Part shown: positions 8,782 through 17,946 of the stretch, in pieces
How positions within the stretch are numbered: position 1 is the stretch's first letter
Layout: the number at the start of each line of letters is the position of its first letter
From: Eubacterium sp.
Lineage (GTDB): Bacteria > Bacillota > Clostridia > Lachnospirales > Lachnospiraceae
Reading direction: 5' to 3'
Assembly (NCBI GenBank): GCA_022796875.1
Contig: JAAWJJ010000006.1
Location: 18,956-82,955 of the forward strand
DNA: 64,000 nucleotides
The notes under the pieces: generated by a model
Databases searched by the model: none
What the model was told of the DNA's origin: nothing
What the model saw: the letters and a program-made list of their open reading frames with translations, nothing else
Translations under genes and position numbers: made by a program

Positions 8782-9690
8782 TTATTCTTCATTCTGAACG
8801 CCGATCAGACGATCTATTGTCTGTACCAGTTCGCCGATTTCCGGTTTGGAAAGCTGCGCATTTGCTCCCAGCTGCTCTCCTTTTCTCCTCATTTCGTCAT
8901 TGACCAGAGATGAGAAGATAATGAGCGGAATATCCCTTAACTGCTCATCCGACTTACACAGTTTTGTAAGACGATGGCCGTCCATAAGCGGCATCTCAAT
9001 ATCAGTAACGATACATTTCACATCATCGACAACGGTTCCCTTATCCCTGAGTTCTACCAGTTTATCCCACGCTTCCTGCCCGTTTGTCGTAACGATCAGG
9101 TTTGAATAACCGGCTTTTTGCAGGCAATCTGTAATCAGTTTGCTTAACAACTGCGAATCTTCGGAAATCAGAACCGGAAGATCACACCTGTGCCTTTCGC
9201 CCAGTTTATCAATATCAGATAATTTCAGTCCGGTTTCCGGGCTGATATCCGTAACGATCTTTTCAAAGTCAAGAATCACGATCAGTTTTTTCTCCAGTTT
9301 TACCACACCAGTGGAAATCCCACGATCCTCAATATTTACAGAGGAATCCGGCTTTATAATCTCCGTCCAGGAAAATCTGTGAATGCCGATCACCTGATCT
9401 ACATGGAATGCAATATTAAGCTGGTTAAAATTAGTAATGATAAACAGGCCCCCTGCTTCTCCAGTATCCAATCCCAGACATTTTCTCAGATCATATACTG
9501 TTATCATAATATCGCGCGGCATGAAAATTCCTTCAATACATTCATGGGTATTCGGAATCGGCGTCACCGGCTGATACGATAAAATTTCCCGAATCTTGGC
9601 AACATTAATCCCGTAATGATTGTCCCCTAACGTAAATTCAAGTATTTCCAGTTCGTTTGTGCCGTTCTCCAACAGAATATTTGTATCCAT
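8782..9690 (-). CDS. cheV: CheV-type chemotaxis coupling protein (CheW plus receiver)
   Basis: 302 residues. Residues about 10-160 form a CheW-like domain (EILEFTLGDNHYGINVAKIREIL, GIFMPRDIMITVYDLRKCLG). Residues about 170-300 form a response-regulator receiver domain with the phosphoacceptor Asp in VTDIEMPLMDG and the conserved Lys in LSKPE. CheV couples chemoreceptors to the CheA kinase and its phosphorylation tunes adaptation. It stands alone here with its own terminator and no other che gene near, as is common for CheV. Together with the FliD-like gene it suggests a motile or formerly motile host. Confidence 0.92.
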   Translation of the reverse strand: MDTNILLENGTNELEILEFTLGDNHYGINVAKIREILSYQPVTPIPNTHECIEGIFMPRDIMITVYDLRKCLGLDTGEAGGLFIITNFNQLNIAFHVDQVIGIHRFSWTEIIKPDSSVNIEDRGISTGVVKLEKKLIVILDFEKIVTDISPETGLKLSDIDKLGERHRCDLPVLISEDSQLLSKLITDCLQKAGYSNLIVTTNGQEAWDKLVELRDKGTVVDDVKCIVTDIEMPLMDGHRLTKLCKSDEQLRDIPLIIFSSLVNDEMRRKGEQLGANAQLSKPEIGELVQTIDRLIGVQNEE

Positions 9691-9729
9691 TTATTTTTCC
9701 TCCCAATCCTTATTTTCATTATATCGACA

Positions 9730-10539
9730 TTACAATAACTTTATTTTAGAATTTTGCCCGTTTATTGCAGCATCCATAATCAACGAAGAAATGTCTTCCT
9801 CCAGTTCCGCATCCACTTCAAACACCAGCCGGGCCTTCATACTCTCTCCCGGTGCAAAGCTTTTTTCCACGGTATTAAAATCATCCATTAACAACGTCAC
9901 CTGTGCCGTTGCACGCGCGGAATCGTTTATACTGATATGAAAACGCGGCTCCGTGCTCAGAATATCGACCGGCACCGTATCGGCAGATGTATTTTCCAGC
10001 TGAAGCGACAACACTACAAATTTTTTCCCGTCCGTAGCGTCCAGCGAAAAATAAGTGCTTTCCGATACGTTGTCTGTCATTTCATAACCGGTATATTCCA
10101 CTGTCAGGCCAGATATTCCTACTGCGTCGCTTAAAGATACGTAAGAAACCTGCTCTTCCTCCGGTTTGGAATCCGTATTTTTATTATCGGCATCTTCGCG
10201 TTCCGTATCTTCCGGCTCTTCGGTATCTTCCGGTTTATTAGCATCTCCGGATCCGTTCTCTGCATTTCCGCCATTTTCTTCGGAAGTATCACTGCTTTTT
10301 TCCTCATCCCGGGCAGACATATCGTCCGCATCCCCGCCGTCTTCCTGCGCCACGTTCTCTTCCTGATCCGGAATCCCGAGGCCCGGCGTTTCCACTCTGT
10401 TGTATTTGGAAACAATATGTGCGGAATACAACGCAATCGTATGCGCTTCCTGTTCTGTCAGAGCCACCGTCTTGGAACAGCCTCCGCAAAACACCAAAAC
10501 CGCTGCCATGACGGGTACCCAAAAAATCTTTCTTTTCAT
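9730..10539 (-). CDS. Putative lipoprotein with DUF4352-like beta-sandwich domain
   Basis: A 269-residue exported lipoprotein. The signal sequence MKRKIFWVPVMAAVLVFCGGC ends in a lipobox (FCGG-C). A short conserved segment follows, then a long acidic Asp/Glu/Asn-rich linker (about residues 60-140). The C-terminal domain has the pattern DGKKFVVLSLQLENTSADTVPVDI and FAPGESMKARLVFEVDAE, typical of telokin/DUF4352-like extracellular domains of Bacillota. It lies downstream of the two-component system in the same direction, but a 160-base gap makes co-transcription uncertain. Function unknown; cell-envelope location is inferred from the lipobox. Confidence 0.75.
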   Translation of the reverse strand: MKRKIFWVPVMAAVLVFCGGCSKTVALTEQEAHTIALYSAHIVSKYNRVETPGLGIPDQEENVAQEDGGDADDMSARDEEKSSDTSEENGGNAENGSGDANKPEDTEEPEDTEREDADNKNTDSKPEEEQVSYVSLSDAVGISGLTVEYTGYEMTDNVSESTYFSLDATDGKKFVVLSLQLENTSADTVPVDILSTEPRFHISINDSARATAQVTLLMDDFNTVEKSFAPGESMKARLVFEVDAELEEDISSLIMDAAINGQNSKIKLL

Positions 10540-10700
10540 AGTTCTTCTCCTATCTGCGGATTATGCTATTATTCTATCATTCTTTCCCAAAGTCGGCAAC
10601 TAAATTTCCACGCCAAATTGCAAAAATATTTGTGATCTAATATCCTTATGCCGATTTTAGACGTAATTTTTCTTATGCTGGCAAAAATTACCGGAAAATT

Positions 10701-12203
10701 CTAATATTTTTTCACGGTATTGTCTTTATCCAGTTCGATCCAGAACTCCACTCCGTCTTCCTGATTGACTACACCGTAGTTACGTCCATGCCGTTCCATG
10801 ATCGCCTTGACAATCGACAATCCAATCCCGTTTCCGCCATATTCACGCGTACGGGCTTTGTCAACTTTATAAAACTTAATCCAGATTTTATCCAGATCTT
10901 CTTCCGGAATGTGTTTTCCGGTATTAAACACACTCATACGCAGCAGGCTGCTTTCGTCCCGGAAAGATACGACGATCTTTTTCTCCCCGGCCGCATGATG
11001 GATCGCATTGCTCAGATAATTAACGACCACTTCTTCTATTTTAAACTCATCCGCCCATACGTATGACGGTTCCTTCTCATCAAAAGAGAGTGATATTCCG
11101 TTCTGCAACGCCAGCAGTTTCGAAGAAGCGATCACGCCGTTTACCATTTCCGTCAGGTCAAACCGTTCCATCTCCAGCACGTCGCTGCCAGATTCAAGCT
11201 GGTTTAATGTCAGCAGTTTTTTGACCATCTCATTCATCCGGTTTGTTTCATCCATAATGACGGAACAGTAAAAATTCCTGCTTTCCTCATCGTCGTTCAG
11301 GCATTCTTTTAAACCCTCTGCATATCCCTGAACAAGAGCAATCGGCGTCTTTAATTCATGCGACACATTAGAAAGAAATTCTTTTCGCATCTCGTCAATT
11401 TCCGTTTTCAGCTCCAGATCCTTTTGCAGTTCCAGATTCGCAGTTTTTAATTCCGATATCGTTTCTTCCAGATTCTCCGACATCTTATTCATATGCTCGC
11501 CGAGAATATCAATTTCGTTTTTTGTTTTTCCGTTGCTTTTGTATTTTGCATCAAAATCAAGCTCTGACATCCGCCTGGAAAGATCCGTCAGTTCCAGAAC
11601 CGGTTTTGTGATCCTCCTCGTAGAAAATATGACCAGCAACATTCCCCCGATCATGGAAATAATTCCCACATACACCAGGAAACGATTCGCAATCAGTACG
11701 CTTTCTTTGATACTCTCCAACGGAGTACGCATCAAAATCTGCGTTCCGTCGTCCAGATTTCCCCACAACGCCAGATATTCTTCCTGGAGCCGGCTGTCGC
11801 GCGCCCTCTGTATCACATAAGAATCCGTAGAAGTAATCACTTCCGTTTCAGAAGCATGAACACCAAATATAATTTCAAAAAACTGTGTCCTGATCTGGTC
11901 TGCATTGCTGGCCGAGGCACGGAGCACGGTTCCGTCCGAACTGATAATAATGATAATCAGATTTCCGTTTGCACAGATTGATTCAAACGTAATATCAAAA
12001 TCATCCGTATATAAATTCCCGTCCACGGCAGCTTTATTGATTTTGTAAAAAGTATCCGACAACTGTTTTTTCTTGTTGGAAAAATAAAAATTCGCCAGAA
12101 ACATGGAATTAATAAGCAGGCACAGTAAAACTGTACCCGCCACTAACGAAAGAAATATTTTTGCGATCTGCCTGGCTAAAGATCTGTTTTTTACTTTTCC
12201 CAT
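10701..12203 (-). CDS. Sensor histidine kinase, HAMP-containing
   Basis: A 500-residue membrane kinase. Two transmembrane helices (about residues 15-40 and 172-195) flank an extracytoplasmic sensor domain. A HAMP domain follows (TRRITKPVLELTDLSRRMSEL), then the dimerisation box FLSNVSHELKTPIALVQGYAEGL with phospho-His near residue 282, an N box (VVNYLSNAIHHAAGEKKI) and a G box (GGNGIGLSIVKAIMERHG). Two bases separate it from its response regulator, so the pair is an operon. The architecture matches the VanS/ResE-like group that commonly senses envelope conditions. The ligand is unknown. Confidence 0.93.
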   Translation of the reverse strand: MGKVKNRSLARQIAKIFLSLVAGTVLLCLLINSMFLANFYFSNKKKQLSDTFYKINKAAVDGNLYTDDFDITFESICANGNLIIIIISSDGTVLRASASNADQIRTQFFEIIFGVHASETEVITSTDSYVIQRARDSRLQEEYLALWGNLDDGTQILMRTPLESIKESVLIANRFLVYVGIISMIGGMLLVIFSTRRITKPVLELTDLSRRMSELDFDAKYKSNGKTKNEIDILGEHMNKMSENLEETISELKTANLELQKDLELKTEIDEMRKEFLSNVSHELKTPIALVQGYAEGLKECLNDDEESRNFYCSVIMDETNRMNEMVKKLLTLNQLESGSDVLEMERFDLTEMVNGVIASSKLLALQNGISLSFDEKEPSYVWADEFKIEEVVVNYLSNAIHHAAGEKKIVVSFRDESSLLRMSVFNTGKHIPEEDLDKIWIKFYKVDKARTREYGGNGIGLSIVKAIMERHGRNYGVVNQEDGVEFWIELDKDNTVKKY

Positions 12204-12205
12204 CG

Positions 12206-12877
12206 CTATGCATTCACCTCAAATTTGTATCCCATCCCCCAGACTGTTTTGATATAAGCGCCTTTTTCTCCCAATTTGCTCCGCAGTTTTTTGACATGGG
12301 TATCAATCGTGCGTGCGTCGCCGAAATAATCATAATTCCAGACGGAATTTAATATTTTTTCCCGGGATAATGCAATCCCTTTGTTTTCCACAAAATAGAT
12401 AAGCAGTTCAAACTCTTTATAGCTTAACTCAATCCGTTCTTCTCCTATGCTGACTGTATGCGCGCTCTTATCTATGATAATACCGCCCGCTTCCAGCACT
12501 TCGCTGACCGTTTTACTGTTCGTACGGCGCAGTATCGCCTCCACTCTTGCCACAAGGATCTTCGGACTGAACGGTTTTGAAATATACTCGTCCACCCCCA
12601 GTTCAAATCCCTGCAACTCATCCGATTCTTCTCCCTTTGCCGTCAGCATGATGATCGGTACTTTGGAAGTTTCACGGATTTCCCTGCACACCTGATAACC
12701 GTTTCTTTTCGGCATCATAACGTCAAGAATAATCAGGTCGATATCCTGATATTTATAAAAACAATCTAACGTTTCTTCTCCGTCCGCGGCTTCAATCACT
12801 TCAAATCCGCTTCGGAAAAGAAAATCATGCACCAGTTTCCTCATCCGGCTCTCATCGTCTGCAACAAGTACTTTCAT
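12206..12877 (-). CDS. OmpR/PhoB-family response regulator
   Basis: 223 residues. The N-terminal receiver has acidic residues in VLVADDES, phosphoacceptor Asp52 in LIILDVMMPKRNG and Lys in ISKPFSPK. The C-terminal winged helix (ELSYKEFELLIYFVENKG, DARTIDTHVKKLRSKLGEKG, VWGMGYKFE) binds DNA. The partner kinase follows immediately. No target promoter can be named from the sequence. Confidence 0.95.
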   Translation of the reverse strand: MKVLVADDESRMRKLVHDFLFRSGFEVIEAADGEETLDCFYKYQDIDLIILDVMMPKRNGYQVCREIRETSKVPIIMLTAKGEESDELQGFELGVDEYISKPFSPKILVARVEAILRRTNSKTVSEVLEAGGIIIDKSAHTVSIGEERIELSYKEFELLIYFVENKGIALSREKILNSVWNYDYFGDARTIDTHVKKLRSKLGEKGAYIKTVWGMGYKFEVNA

Positions 12878-12917
12878 TTCACCATCACGCCGCCTTTCCT
12901 GACCATTCTTTCATGAT

Positions 12918-13511
12918 TTATTTTTCCCGGTTCATTCCGTATTCTTTTTCATATTCGGCAACTGCTTTTTCTCTCTCGTCCAGCTCATGTTCCCATTGTT
13001 CATATCGGTTGATAATCTTGTTTTCATAGTTTAAGATCGTCACGTTTTCCCCCATGTAACTGATTACTATCATTGCCGCGATTGCCGCAGCCAGCATAAA
13101 ATTAATAACAAGCGAAGCGATAAAACGCGCCCGGAATTCCGTGTTTTTTTTGGCTGCTTTTTTCCCGCTTCCTGTATTCCGTACAGTTTTATTTGTATTT
13201 TCTTTATTTGCGGTTTTCCCTTGCCTGACTTCTTCCGTTTCCTCAAAAGCAGGAAGTACCGTAATCGGCAGTATCTCGTTTTTCTTTATATAGGACATCA
13301 TATTCAGTTCTTCCTGCAATTCATGCAGAAAAGCATATCCTACCGGCGTTTCGAACACCTTTTCCTGTACCATTTTATTATAGATCTGCAAAGCCTTTTC
13401 CGGATCGTCCAGATTGATCTTCTGACGGATATAACGGATTCCGTCCGCTTCTCTTCCTGCTTTTACTGCCTGTGATTCCTCTTCAAATACAAATCCGTTT
13501 ATCTGTACCAT
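12918..13511 (-). CDS. Unknown protein with one membrane helix
   Basis: A 197-residue protein of no recognised family. The N-terminal about 110 residues are soluble and helical (DPEKALQIYNKMVQEKVFETPVGYAFLHELQEEL). A Lys/Asn/Thr-rich basic linker follows, then one hydrophobic segment (ARFIASLVINFMLAAAIAAMIVISYMG). A short Glu/Lys-rich coiled tail completes it (YEQWEHELDEREKAVAEYEKEYG). It precedes the response regulator by 40 bases on the same strand, so it may belong to the same operon. The helix places it in the membrane; nothing more can be said. Confidence 0.7.
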   Translation of the reverse strand: MVQINGFVFEEESQAVKAGREADGIRYIRQKINLDDPEKALQIYNKMVQEKVFETPVGYAFLHELQEELNMMSYIKKNEILPITVLPAFEETEEVRQGKTANKENTNKTVRNTGSGKKAAKKNTEFRARFIASLVINFMLAAAIAAMIVISYMGENVTILNYENKIINRYEQWEHELDEREKAVAEYEKEYGMNREK

Positions 13512-13705
13512 AAGTTCCCTGCTTTCTCCGATTATTGATATGCCGCTTTAACGACTGTGAAAAAGCCAAACGTGTGCCTGGCGTTTTTTGAAAGTACGGC
13601 TTTTGCTCCGCATGCAAAAATAATAACCCAAACAATTGAATGCGTTTATTATAGCACCGCCTCAACATCATTTCAATATGTAATCACTATTTGCAAAAGT
13701 GGATT

Positions 13706-14596
13706 TCATCTTTTCCTGTGAAGCAGGAAATATTCGACAAACTGCGCTGCAGCGGACTTTAAGTTATCCCGTTTCCAAAACAGGCCGCTGTAAAAAACCG
13801 GCGCGTTCACAAGCGGAACCGTAACCAGGCCGTTTATATAATCCGTTGGCGCCAGATCCGACAATATCGTAATCCCGAATCCCGCTTTCACCATCATAAG
13901 AACCATGCCGACATGGTCGTAACATTCCGTTATTTTTGGTTCAAACCCGCAGCGGCGGCACCACTCTTTTGTCGTGTTATATTCGCTGGAATTGCTGTCC
14001 TTTCCCAGAAAAATAAAACTTTCACCGGAAAGTTCCGATAAATGCAATTCCAAACGTTTAGCCAGAGGATGATGTTCCTCCATGACAATCGCCAGATGGG
14101 ATTCTTCAATGATGCAAAATTCCAGCTCCGGAAGCAGGTCTTCCATCGTAAAAAGTTTCAAACCCACGTCAATTTTCCCGGAAAGCAAGTCGTTTGTCAG
14201 GTCTGTCCTCTCGACATAAGAAGCCGTGCTTAACAGTACATTTTCATTTTGTTCCTGAAATCCGGAAAAGATATCTTTTAACTGATAAATTTCTTTATAG
14301 ATCATATAACCGAAGTATAAAGGCGTCTGGTCAGCGCCTTTATACTGCCGGATGCGCTGCAGCATACCGTCTTCATCGGCAAATATGCGCGCACATTCTT
14401 TCCTTAAAGCCTTACCTGCCGGCGTCAGCATCAGTTTCCTCTTGCCGTGATAAAATAATTCGACTTCAAAAAACCATTCCAGTTCTTTCATGGCTTTACT
14501 CAGTGCCGGCTGGCTGACAAACAATTTTTCTGCCGCCCGGCTCATACTCCCCAATTGAGTAACGATATAAAAATAATACAATTTATTATAGTTCAT
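13706..14596 (-). CDS. LysR-family transcriptional regulator
   Basis: A 296-residue LysR-type regulator. The N-terminal winged helix-turn-helix reads NKLYYFYIVTQLGSMSRAAEKLFVSQPALSKAMKELE, followed by a linker and a C-terminal periplasmic-binding-like inducer domain (residues about 90-290). The ATG has GAGGA seven bases upstream. It is divergent from a flavin reductase-ferredoxin operon, and the region between them holds a perfect 15-base palindrome, the usual arrangement for a LysR regulator and its target. The inducer is presumably a substrate or product of the flavoenzyme, which is inference. Confidence 0.93.
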   Translation of the reverse strand: MNYNKLYYFYIVTQLGSMSRAAEKLFVSQPALSKAMKELEWFFEVELFYHGKRKLMLTPAGKALRKECARIFADEDGMLQRIRQYKGADQTPLYFGYMIYKEIYQLKDIFSGFQEQNENVLLSTASYVERTDLTNDLLSGKIDVGLKLFTMEDLLPELEFCIIEESHLAIVMEEHHPLAKRLELHLSELSGESFIFLGKDSNSSEYNTTKEWCRRCGFEPKITECYDHVGMVLMMVKAGFGITILSDLAPTDYINGLVTVPLVNAPVFYSGLFWKRDNLKSAAAQFVEYFLLHRKR

Positions 14597-14613
14597 TCGC
14601 CAGTCCTCATTTT

Positions 14614-14628
14614 ATAACTTCAAGTTAT
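14614..14628. promoter_or_regulatory. Candidate LysR operator, palindrome ATAACTT-C-AAGTTAT
   Basis: A perfect 7-bp inverted repeat around a single central base lies in the 142-base divergent region, 18 bases from the LysR start codon. It fits the T-N11-A pattern of LysR boxes. On the minus strand a TTGACA -35 element (14662-14667) for the regulator lies on the far side, so binding here could also autorepress the LysR gene. Confidence 0.6.
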
Positions 14629-14738
14629 ATATACAACATATATTAAACTATTTTTCCTTTTTGTCAATCTATGTTAAATTTTAAATATAAATAAATGGTA
14701 CCGTGTACCGGGGCATAAAAAATAAGGAGAAACCGTCT

Positions 14739-16298
14739 ATGAAAAAATTTATGGAATACGATGTCGTCATCATGGGCAGCGGCGTGGCCGGAATGGGAGC
14801 TGCCTACAAACTGGCAAATGCCCAAAATTTAAAGGTTGCCGTTTTCGAAAAATATCCGGCACAAGGAGGTGCCGTATCCAACTGCCCTATGAGCTTTTGC
14901 TCCACTCCAGATACTCCGGAAGCACAGAAAAGCGCCTACGAGGTATTTGCCTGTTTTGCCAATTACAGTTCCAATATGGGACTGGCCAGCAAAATGTTAA
15001 AATACTCTTCTGAACTGCCGCGGATCATCTGCGACGAATTTAAAATCGAAACCGACATGGTCGTGAAGCGCGACCCGAAAGAATACGGAACCAGGCGCGG
15101 TTATACGGTAGGGCACGCCAACGGCCTGGACGTCGGGGACATCTACTTTTTAAAAGGACGCGGCCAGGGCCATGCGTTTGCGCTTCTGCTGCTGCGGATG
15201 CGGCTGATGCTGGAAAAGAAAGGCGTTTCTTTCTTCTTTCAGACACCGATTAAAAAAATTATCCGTGAAGAAAACGGCGGCAAAGTCACCGGCGCTATCG
15301 CTTACGACAAAGACGGAAACGAAATTGAGATCAAATGCAAGGCGCTGATCGTTGCTTCCGGCGGCATGACCGGGAATCTGGATCTTATGAAAAAGCTCGG
15401 AGTAGTCAAAACAAAATATGAAGAAGTTTATACCGACGGGTATCAGGTGAATATCACTTTTCCGGACAGCTGCCAGGACGGCGACGGGCATCTGGCCGTC
15501 TGGGAAATCGGCGGCAAAAAAACAAAGATTGCCCTGAGCGCGGATCCGCAGGTCCCGAATCCGGGCGTACGTATCGGGCCAAACACCCCATGGCTTGCCG
15601 CAAACCAGACAAAAATTGTTACGGAACAGCCTTATCTCCGTGTCAATGAATCCGGAAACCGTTTCATTAATGAAGAAATGTCCAACCAGCATACCGCCAT
15701 ATCAACCGCTATCATCCGTAACAACACAAATATGTGCTGCTTTTTGATTTTTGACGAAGATACGGCAAAATCTATGGCAGACCATGTAGAAGACGATTAT
15801 GTGTATTTTATTTTCAAAGGGGTGACTATCCATGATCTCCGGCAGCAGATAGACGAAGCTATTGCCAAAGGGAACAAACATATGTGCCACTTTGATACGA
15901 TTCATGAAGTCTGCGAATATATGGATATCGACGAAACCAACTTAAAACGGACGATTTCCCGATATAATAAAGCGAAAGAAATCGGTTACGATGAAGATTT
16001 CCATACCGATCCGAAATATATCAAACCGGTCCGCGAAGAATCCGGCCATATATACTGTTACCGTATTTTTGCCGGCGGTTACGATACGATGGGCGGACTT
16101 GCCATTGACGAAAACGCCAATATTTTAGACGAAAACAACCTTCCGATTGAGGGATTGTACGGCGGCGGCGATATCGTTGTCGGCAGCCTCTACGGAGATC
16201 CGTCCAATGCCGGCGGAAATGTACATGGCTCCATGCCGTCCGGCCTGCTTGCCGGTGACTCTGCCGCAGAATATATCAAAGGAGGATATCACGAATGA
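14739..16298 (+). CDS. FAD-dependent reductase of the fumarate reductase/flavocytochrome c family
   Basis: About 519 residues. The N-terminus is a Rossmann FAD site (YDVVIMGSGVAGMGAAYKLANAQNLKVAVFEK). A substrate-capping domain lies in the middle, and the C-terminal FAD segment is GLYGGGDIVVGSLYGDPSNAGGNVHGSMPSGLLAGDSAA. This is the fold of soluble fumarate, urocanate and other C=C reductases. No heme-binding CxxCH motifs or FMN-attachment domain are seen. The start is at 14739, with AAGGAG at proper spacing; an upstream start at 14703 lacks one. The ATG of the ferredoxin gene overlaps its stop (ATGA), so the ferredoxin is its likely electron donor or acceptor. The substrate is unknown. A divergent LysR regulator suggests it is inducible. 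Confidence 0.85.
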   Translation: MKKFMEYDVVIMGSGVAGMGAAYKLANAQNLKVAVFEKYPAQGGAVSNCPMSFCSTPDTPEAQKSAYEVFACFANYSSNMGLASKMLKYSSELPRIICDEFKIETDMVVKRDPKEYGTRRGYTVGHANGLDVGDIYFLKGRGQGHAFALLLLRMRLMLEKKGVSFFFQTPIKKIIREENGGKVTGAIAYDKDGNEIEIKCKALIVASGGMTGNLDLMKKLGVVKTKYEEVYTDGYQVNITFPDSCQDGDGHLAVWEIGGKKTKIALSADPQVPNPGVRIGPNTPWLAANQTKIVTEQPYLRVNESGNRFINEEMSNQHTAISTAIIRNNTNMCCFLIFDEDTAKSMADHVEDDYVYFIFKGVTIHDLRQQIDEAIAKGNKHMCHFDTIHEVCEYMDIDETNLKRTISRYNKAKEIGYDEDFHTDPKYIKPVREESGHIYCYRIFAGGYDTMGGLAIDENANILDENNLPIEGLYGGGDIVVGSLYGDPSNAGGNVHGSMPSGLLAGDSAAEYIKGGYHE

Positions 16299-16483
16299 AA
16301 ATAGAAATTTCCGATTACTGTATCCGCTGCGGAATCTGCGAAGACCTGTATCCTGATCTCTTCAAACGAAACTATGAAAAACACTGTATAGACATACTGG
16401 CAGACGAAGTTCCTCCGGAATTGGAAGACCGTGTTCGCAAAGCCGCTGACGACTGTGCCGTTGCCGCTATCAGAATACGGTAA
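16295..16483 (+). CDS. Single-cluster [4Fe-4S] ferredoxin
   Basis: 62 residues with CIRCGICEDLYPDLF and a fourth Cys in DDCAVAAIRIR. This is the CxxCxxC-P-C pattern of monocluster ferredoxins. The gene is translationally coupled to the flavin reductase through a 4-base ATGA overlap and has GGAGG in the end of that gene. It probably passes electrons to or from the flavoenzyme. Confidence 0.9.
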   Translation: MKIEISDYCIRCGICEDLYPDLFKRNYEKHCIDILADEVPPELEDRVRKAADDCAVAAIRIR

Positions 16484-16562
16484 GACATAAATAATCAAAA
16501 ATACATAAAGGGCGAATCAATATATCTCCGGCTGCATATACTTATTCCACGAGGTATTGTAC

Positions 16563-17069
16563 ATGAAAGATTTAAAATCCTGCACAATTATTGGAATAGT
16601 CTTTGTCCTGATTACAGGAACGCTGGCACATTTTCTGTATAATTGGTCTGGCCAAAATTATGCAGCTGGTCTTTTTACGCCGATAAATGAATCCATATGG
16701 GAACATATGAAACTATTGTTTTTTCCGATGTTCCTATACTCTCTTTTCTTTATTTTGAAATTTCGAAAAAAATACTCCTGCATCACTTCTGCATTATGCT
16801 TTGGAATCCTGGCCGGCACGCTTTTGATTCCGCTTATTTACTATGCTTATACCTATGTTCTCGGCAGAAATTTTTTCATTGCAGATATCGGCATATTTCT
16901 TTTGAGTACTATCATTGCTTTTTGGCTTTCTTACAAACTCACTTTGTCCTGCAAACTGGAATCCTGTACTCTTTTTTTATGCATTTTAGTATGTCTGCTT
17001 TTTGCCTGCTTTTTAATATTCACCTATCATGCGCCGGATCTGGTCATTTTTCAAGATCCCACAGAATAA
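16563..17069 (+). CDS. Small integral membrane protein, DUF6512-like
   Basis: A protein of about 168 residues with four to five hydrophobic helices. It contains the stretch GTLAHFLYNWSGQNYAAGLFTPINESIWEHMKLLFFP, which I recognise from a family of small clostridial membrane proteins (DUF6512-like). The ATG at 16563 has GAGG eight bases upstream; a TTG two codons earlier is the alternative. Function is unknown. It follows the ferredoxin by 80 bases on the same strand and may be co-transcribed, though no coupling is visible. Confidence 0.65.
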   Translation: MKDLKSCTIIGIVFVLITGTLAHFLYNWSGQNYAAGLFTPINESIWEHMKLLFFPMFLYSLFFILKFRKKYSCITSALCFGILAGTLLIPLIYYAYTYVLGRNFFIADIGIFLLSTIIAFWLSYKLTLSCKLESCTLFLCILVCLLFACFLIFTYHAPDLVIFQDPTE

Positions 17070-17130
17070 ACCGTATCAGTGTATTGGCACAATGATGAAA
17101 AAAATTATATAAGTATTTTCACATTTTCTA

Positions 17131-17161
17131 TTGACATTATATATATATCATGATGCATAAT
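17131..17161 (+). promoter_or_regulatory. Candidate promoter with structured leader for the repeat lipoprotein
   Basis: A TTGACA box (17131-17136) is followed at 19 bases by CATAAT (17156-17161); a poorer match lies at 17 bases. The resulting leader of about 150 bases contains CAGGAT (17190-17195) pairing with ATCCTG (17217-17222), then a CG-rich segment. The leader is unusually long and structured, but I do not recognise a known riboswitch class. Confidence 0.4.
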
Positions 17162-17322
17162 AAAACCATAGAAACAAAAAAAGCAACACCAGGATGATCT
17201 CTCGGAAATCTGATTGATCCTGTCGGCGAAACGCAGGCATTAAACTTTCGATTTAACTACTGGATATTTTCCAGGTTAAATAAATACAAAACATAATATA
17301 CACCAGAAAGGAAGAAGTACGT

Positions 17323-17913
17323 ATGAAAAAGAAAATTGTAACAATGATGTTAATGGGGATGATGGCATTTTCAATTACTGCCTGCGGCAGTTCCGGAGAT
17401 TCCACTCCAACAGAAGCGCAACAGGAATCGACAAATGACGCTGCTCCCTCAGAAGCAAACAGCACTGAAAACAATACTGAACCTGCAGAAACGGCTGAAC
17501 CCACCGAAACGGCTGAGCCTACCGAAACAGCCGAGCCTACCGAAACAGCTGAACCTACCGAAACAGCTGAACCTACCGAGAATGAAGCATCCACGGGAGA
17601 AATCACTTATCAAAGTATTCTGGACGAATACACGCAGAAAATTATTGATGCGACGCCTGGAATTGTAGAAGAATACAACACTGAAGCCGAAGCACTTGCA
17701 GGGGATATTCAGGCACTTGCCCTCCTTGCAACGGAAAAGACGGAAAAACTCGCGGAAATCAGTGTCGAGGGAACCACAAAAATGGCGGAACTGATGCTGA
17801 ATAACGGGGATGACCAAGCAACTTACACCGAATGGGCTAATAAGCTAACAGCAGTTTACATGGAACAGGCAGCACAGATTACAAATTCTTATATGGATTC
17901 AGCCACACCGTAG
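17323..17913 (+). CDS. Putative lipoprotein with EPTETA repeats
   Basis: 196 residues. The signal peptide MKKKIVTMMLMGMMAFSITAC has a lipobox ending at Cys21. Residues about 50-85 form an extended linker of tandem EPTETA hexapeptides, a wall-spanning spacer. A C-terminal helical domain follows (YQSILDEYTQKIIDATPGIVEEYNTEAEALAGDIQALALLATEKTEKLAEISVEG). The helical domain resembles small secreted proteins of gut Clostridia with unknown role. GAAAGGAAG lies upstream of the ATG. A bidirectional terminator follows. Confidence 0.7.
   Translation: MKKKIVTMMLMGMMAFSITACGSSGDSTPTEAQQESTNDAAPSEANSTENNTEPAETAEPTETAEPTETAEPTETAEPTETAEPTENEASTGEITYQSILDEYTQKIIDATPGIVEEYNTEAEALAGDIQALALLATEKTEKLAEISVEGTTKMAELMLNNGDDQATYTEWANKLTAVYMEQAAQITNSYMDSATP
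17479..17580 (+). repeat. 18-bp tandem repeat coding for EPTETA
   Basis: Five to six imperfect copies of an 18-base unit (GAACCTACCGAAACAGCT and variants) lie in frame within the lipoprotein gene. Copies differ mostly at third positions. Length variation between strains by slippage would be expected and would only lengthen or shorten the linker. Confidence 0.85.
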
Positions 17914-17946
17914 TCCGGACAAATAAAACGCTGCTAACAATAAAAG

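Noticed and set aside
13560..13590. Terminator after the LysR gene
   Set aside because: GCCA/TGGC gives only a four-base stem between A and T runs; an alternative pairing is as weak, so it is not listed.
17253..17606. Minus-strand ORF with Val-Gly-Ser repeats
   Set aside because: It is a shadow of the EPTETA repeats of the lipoprotein gene.
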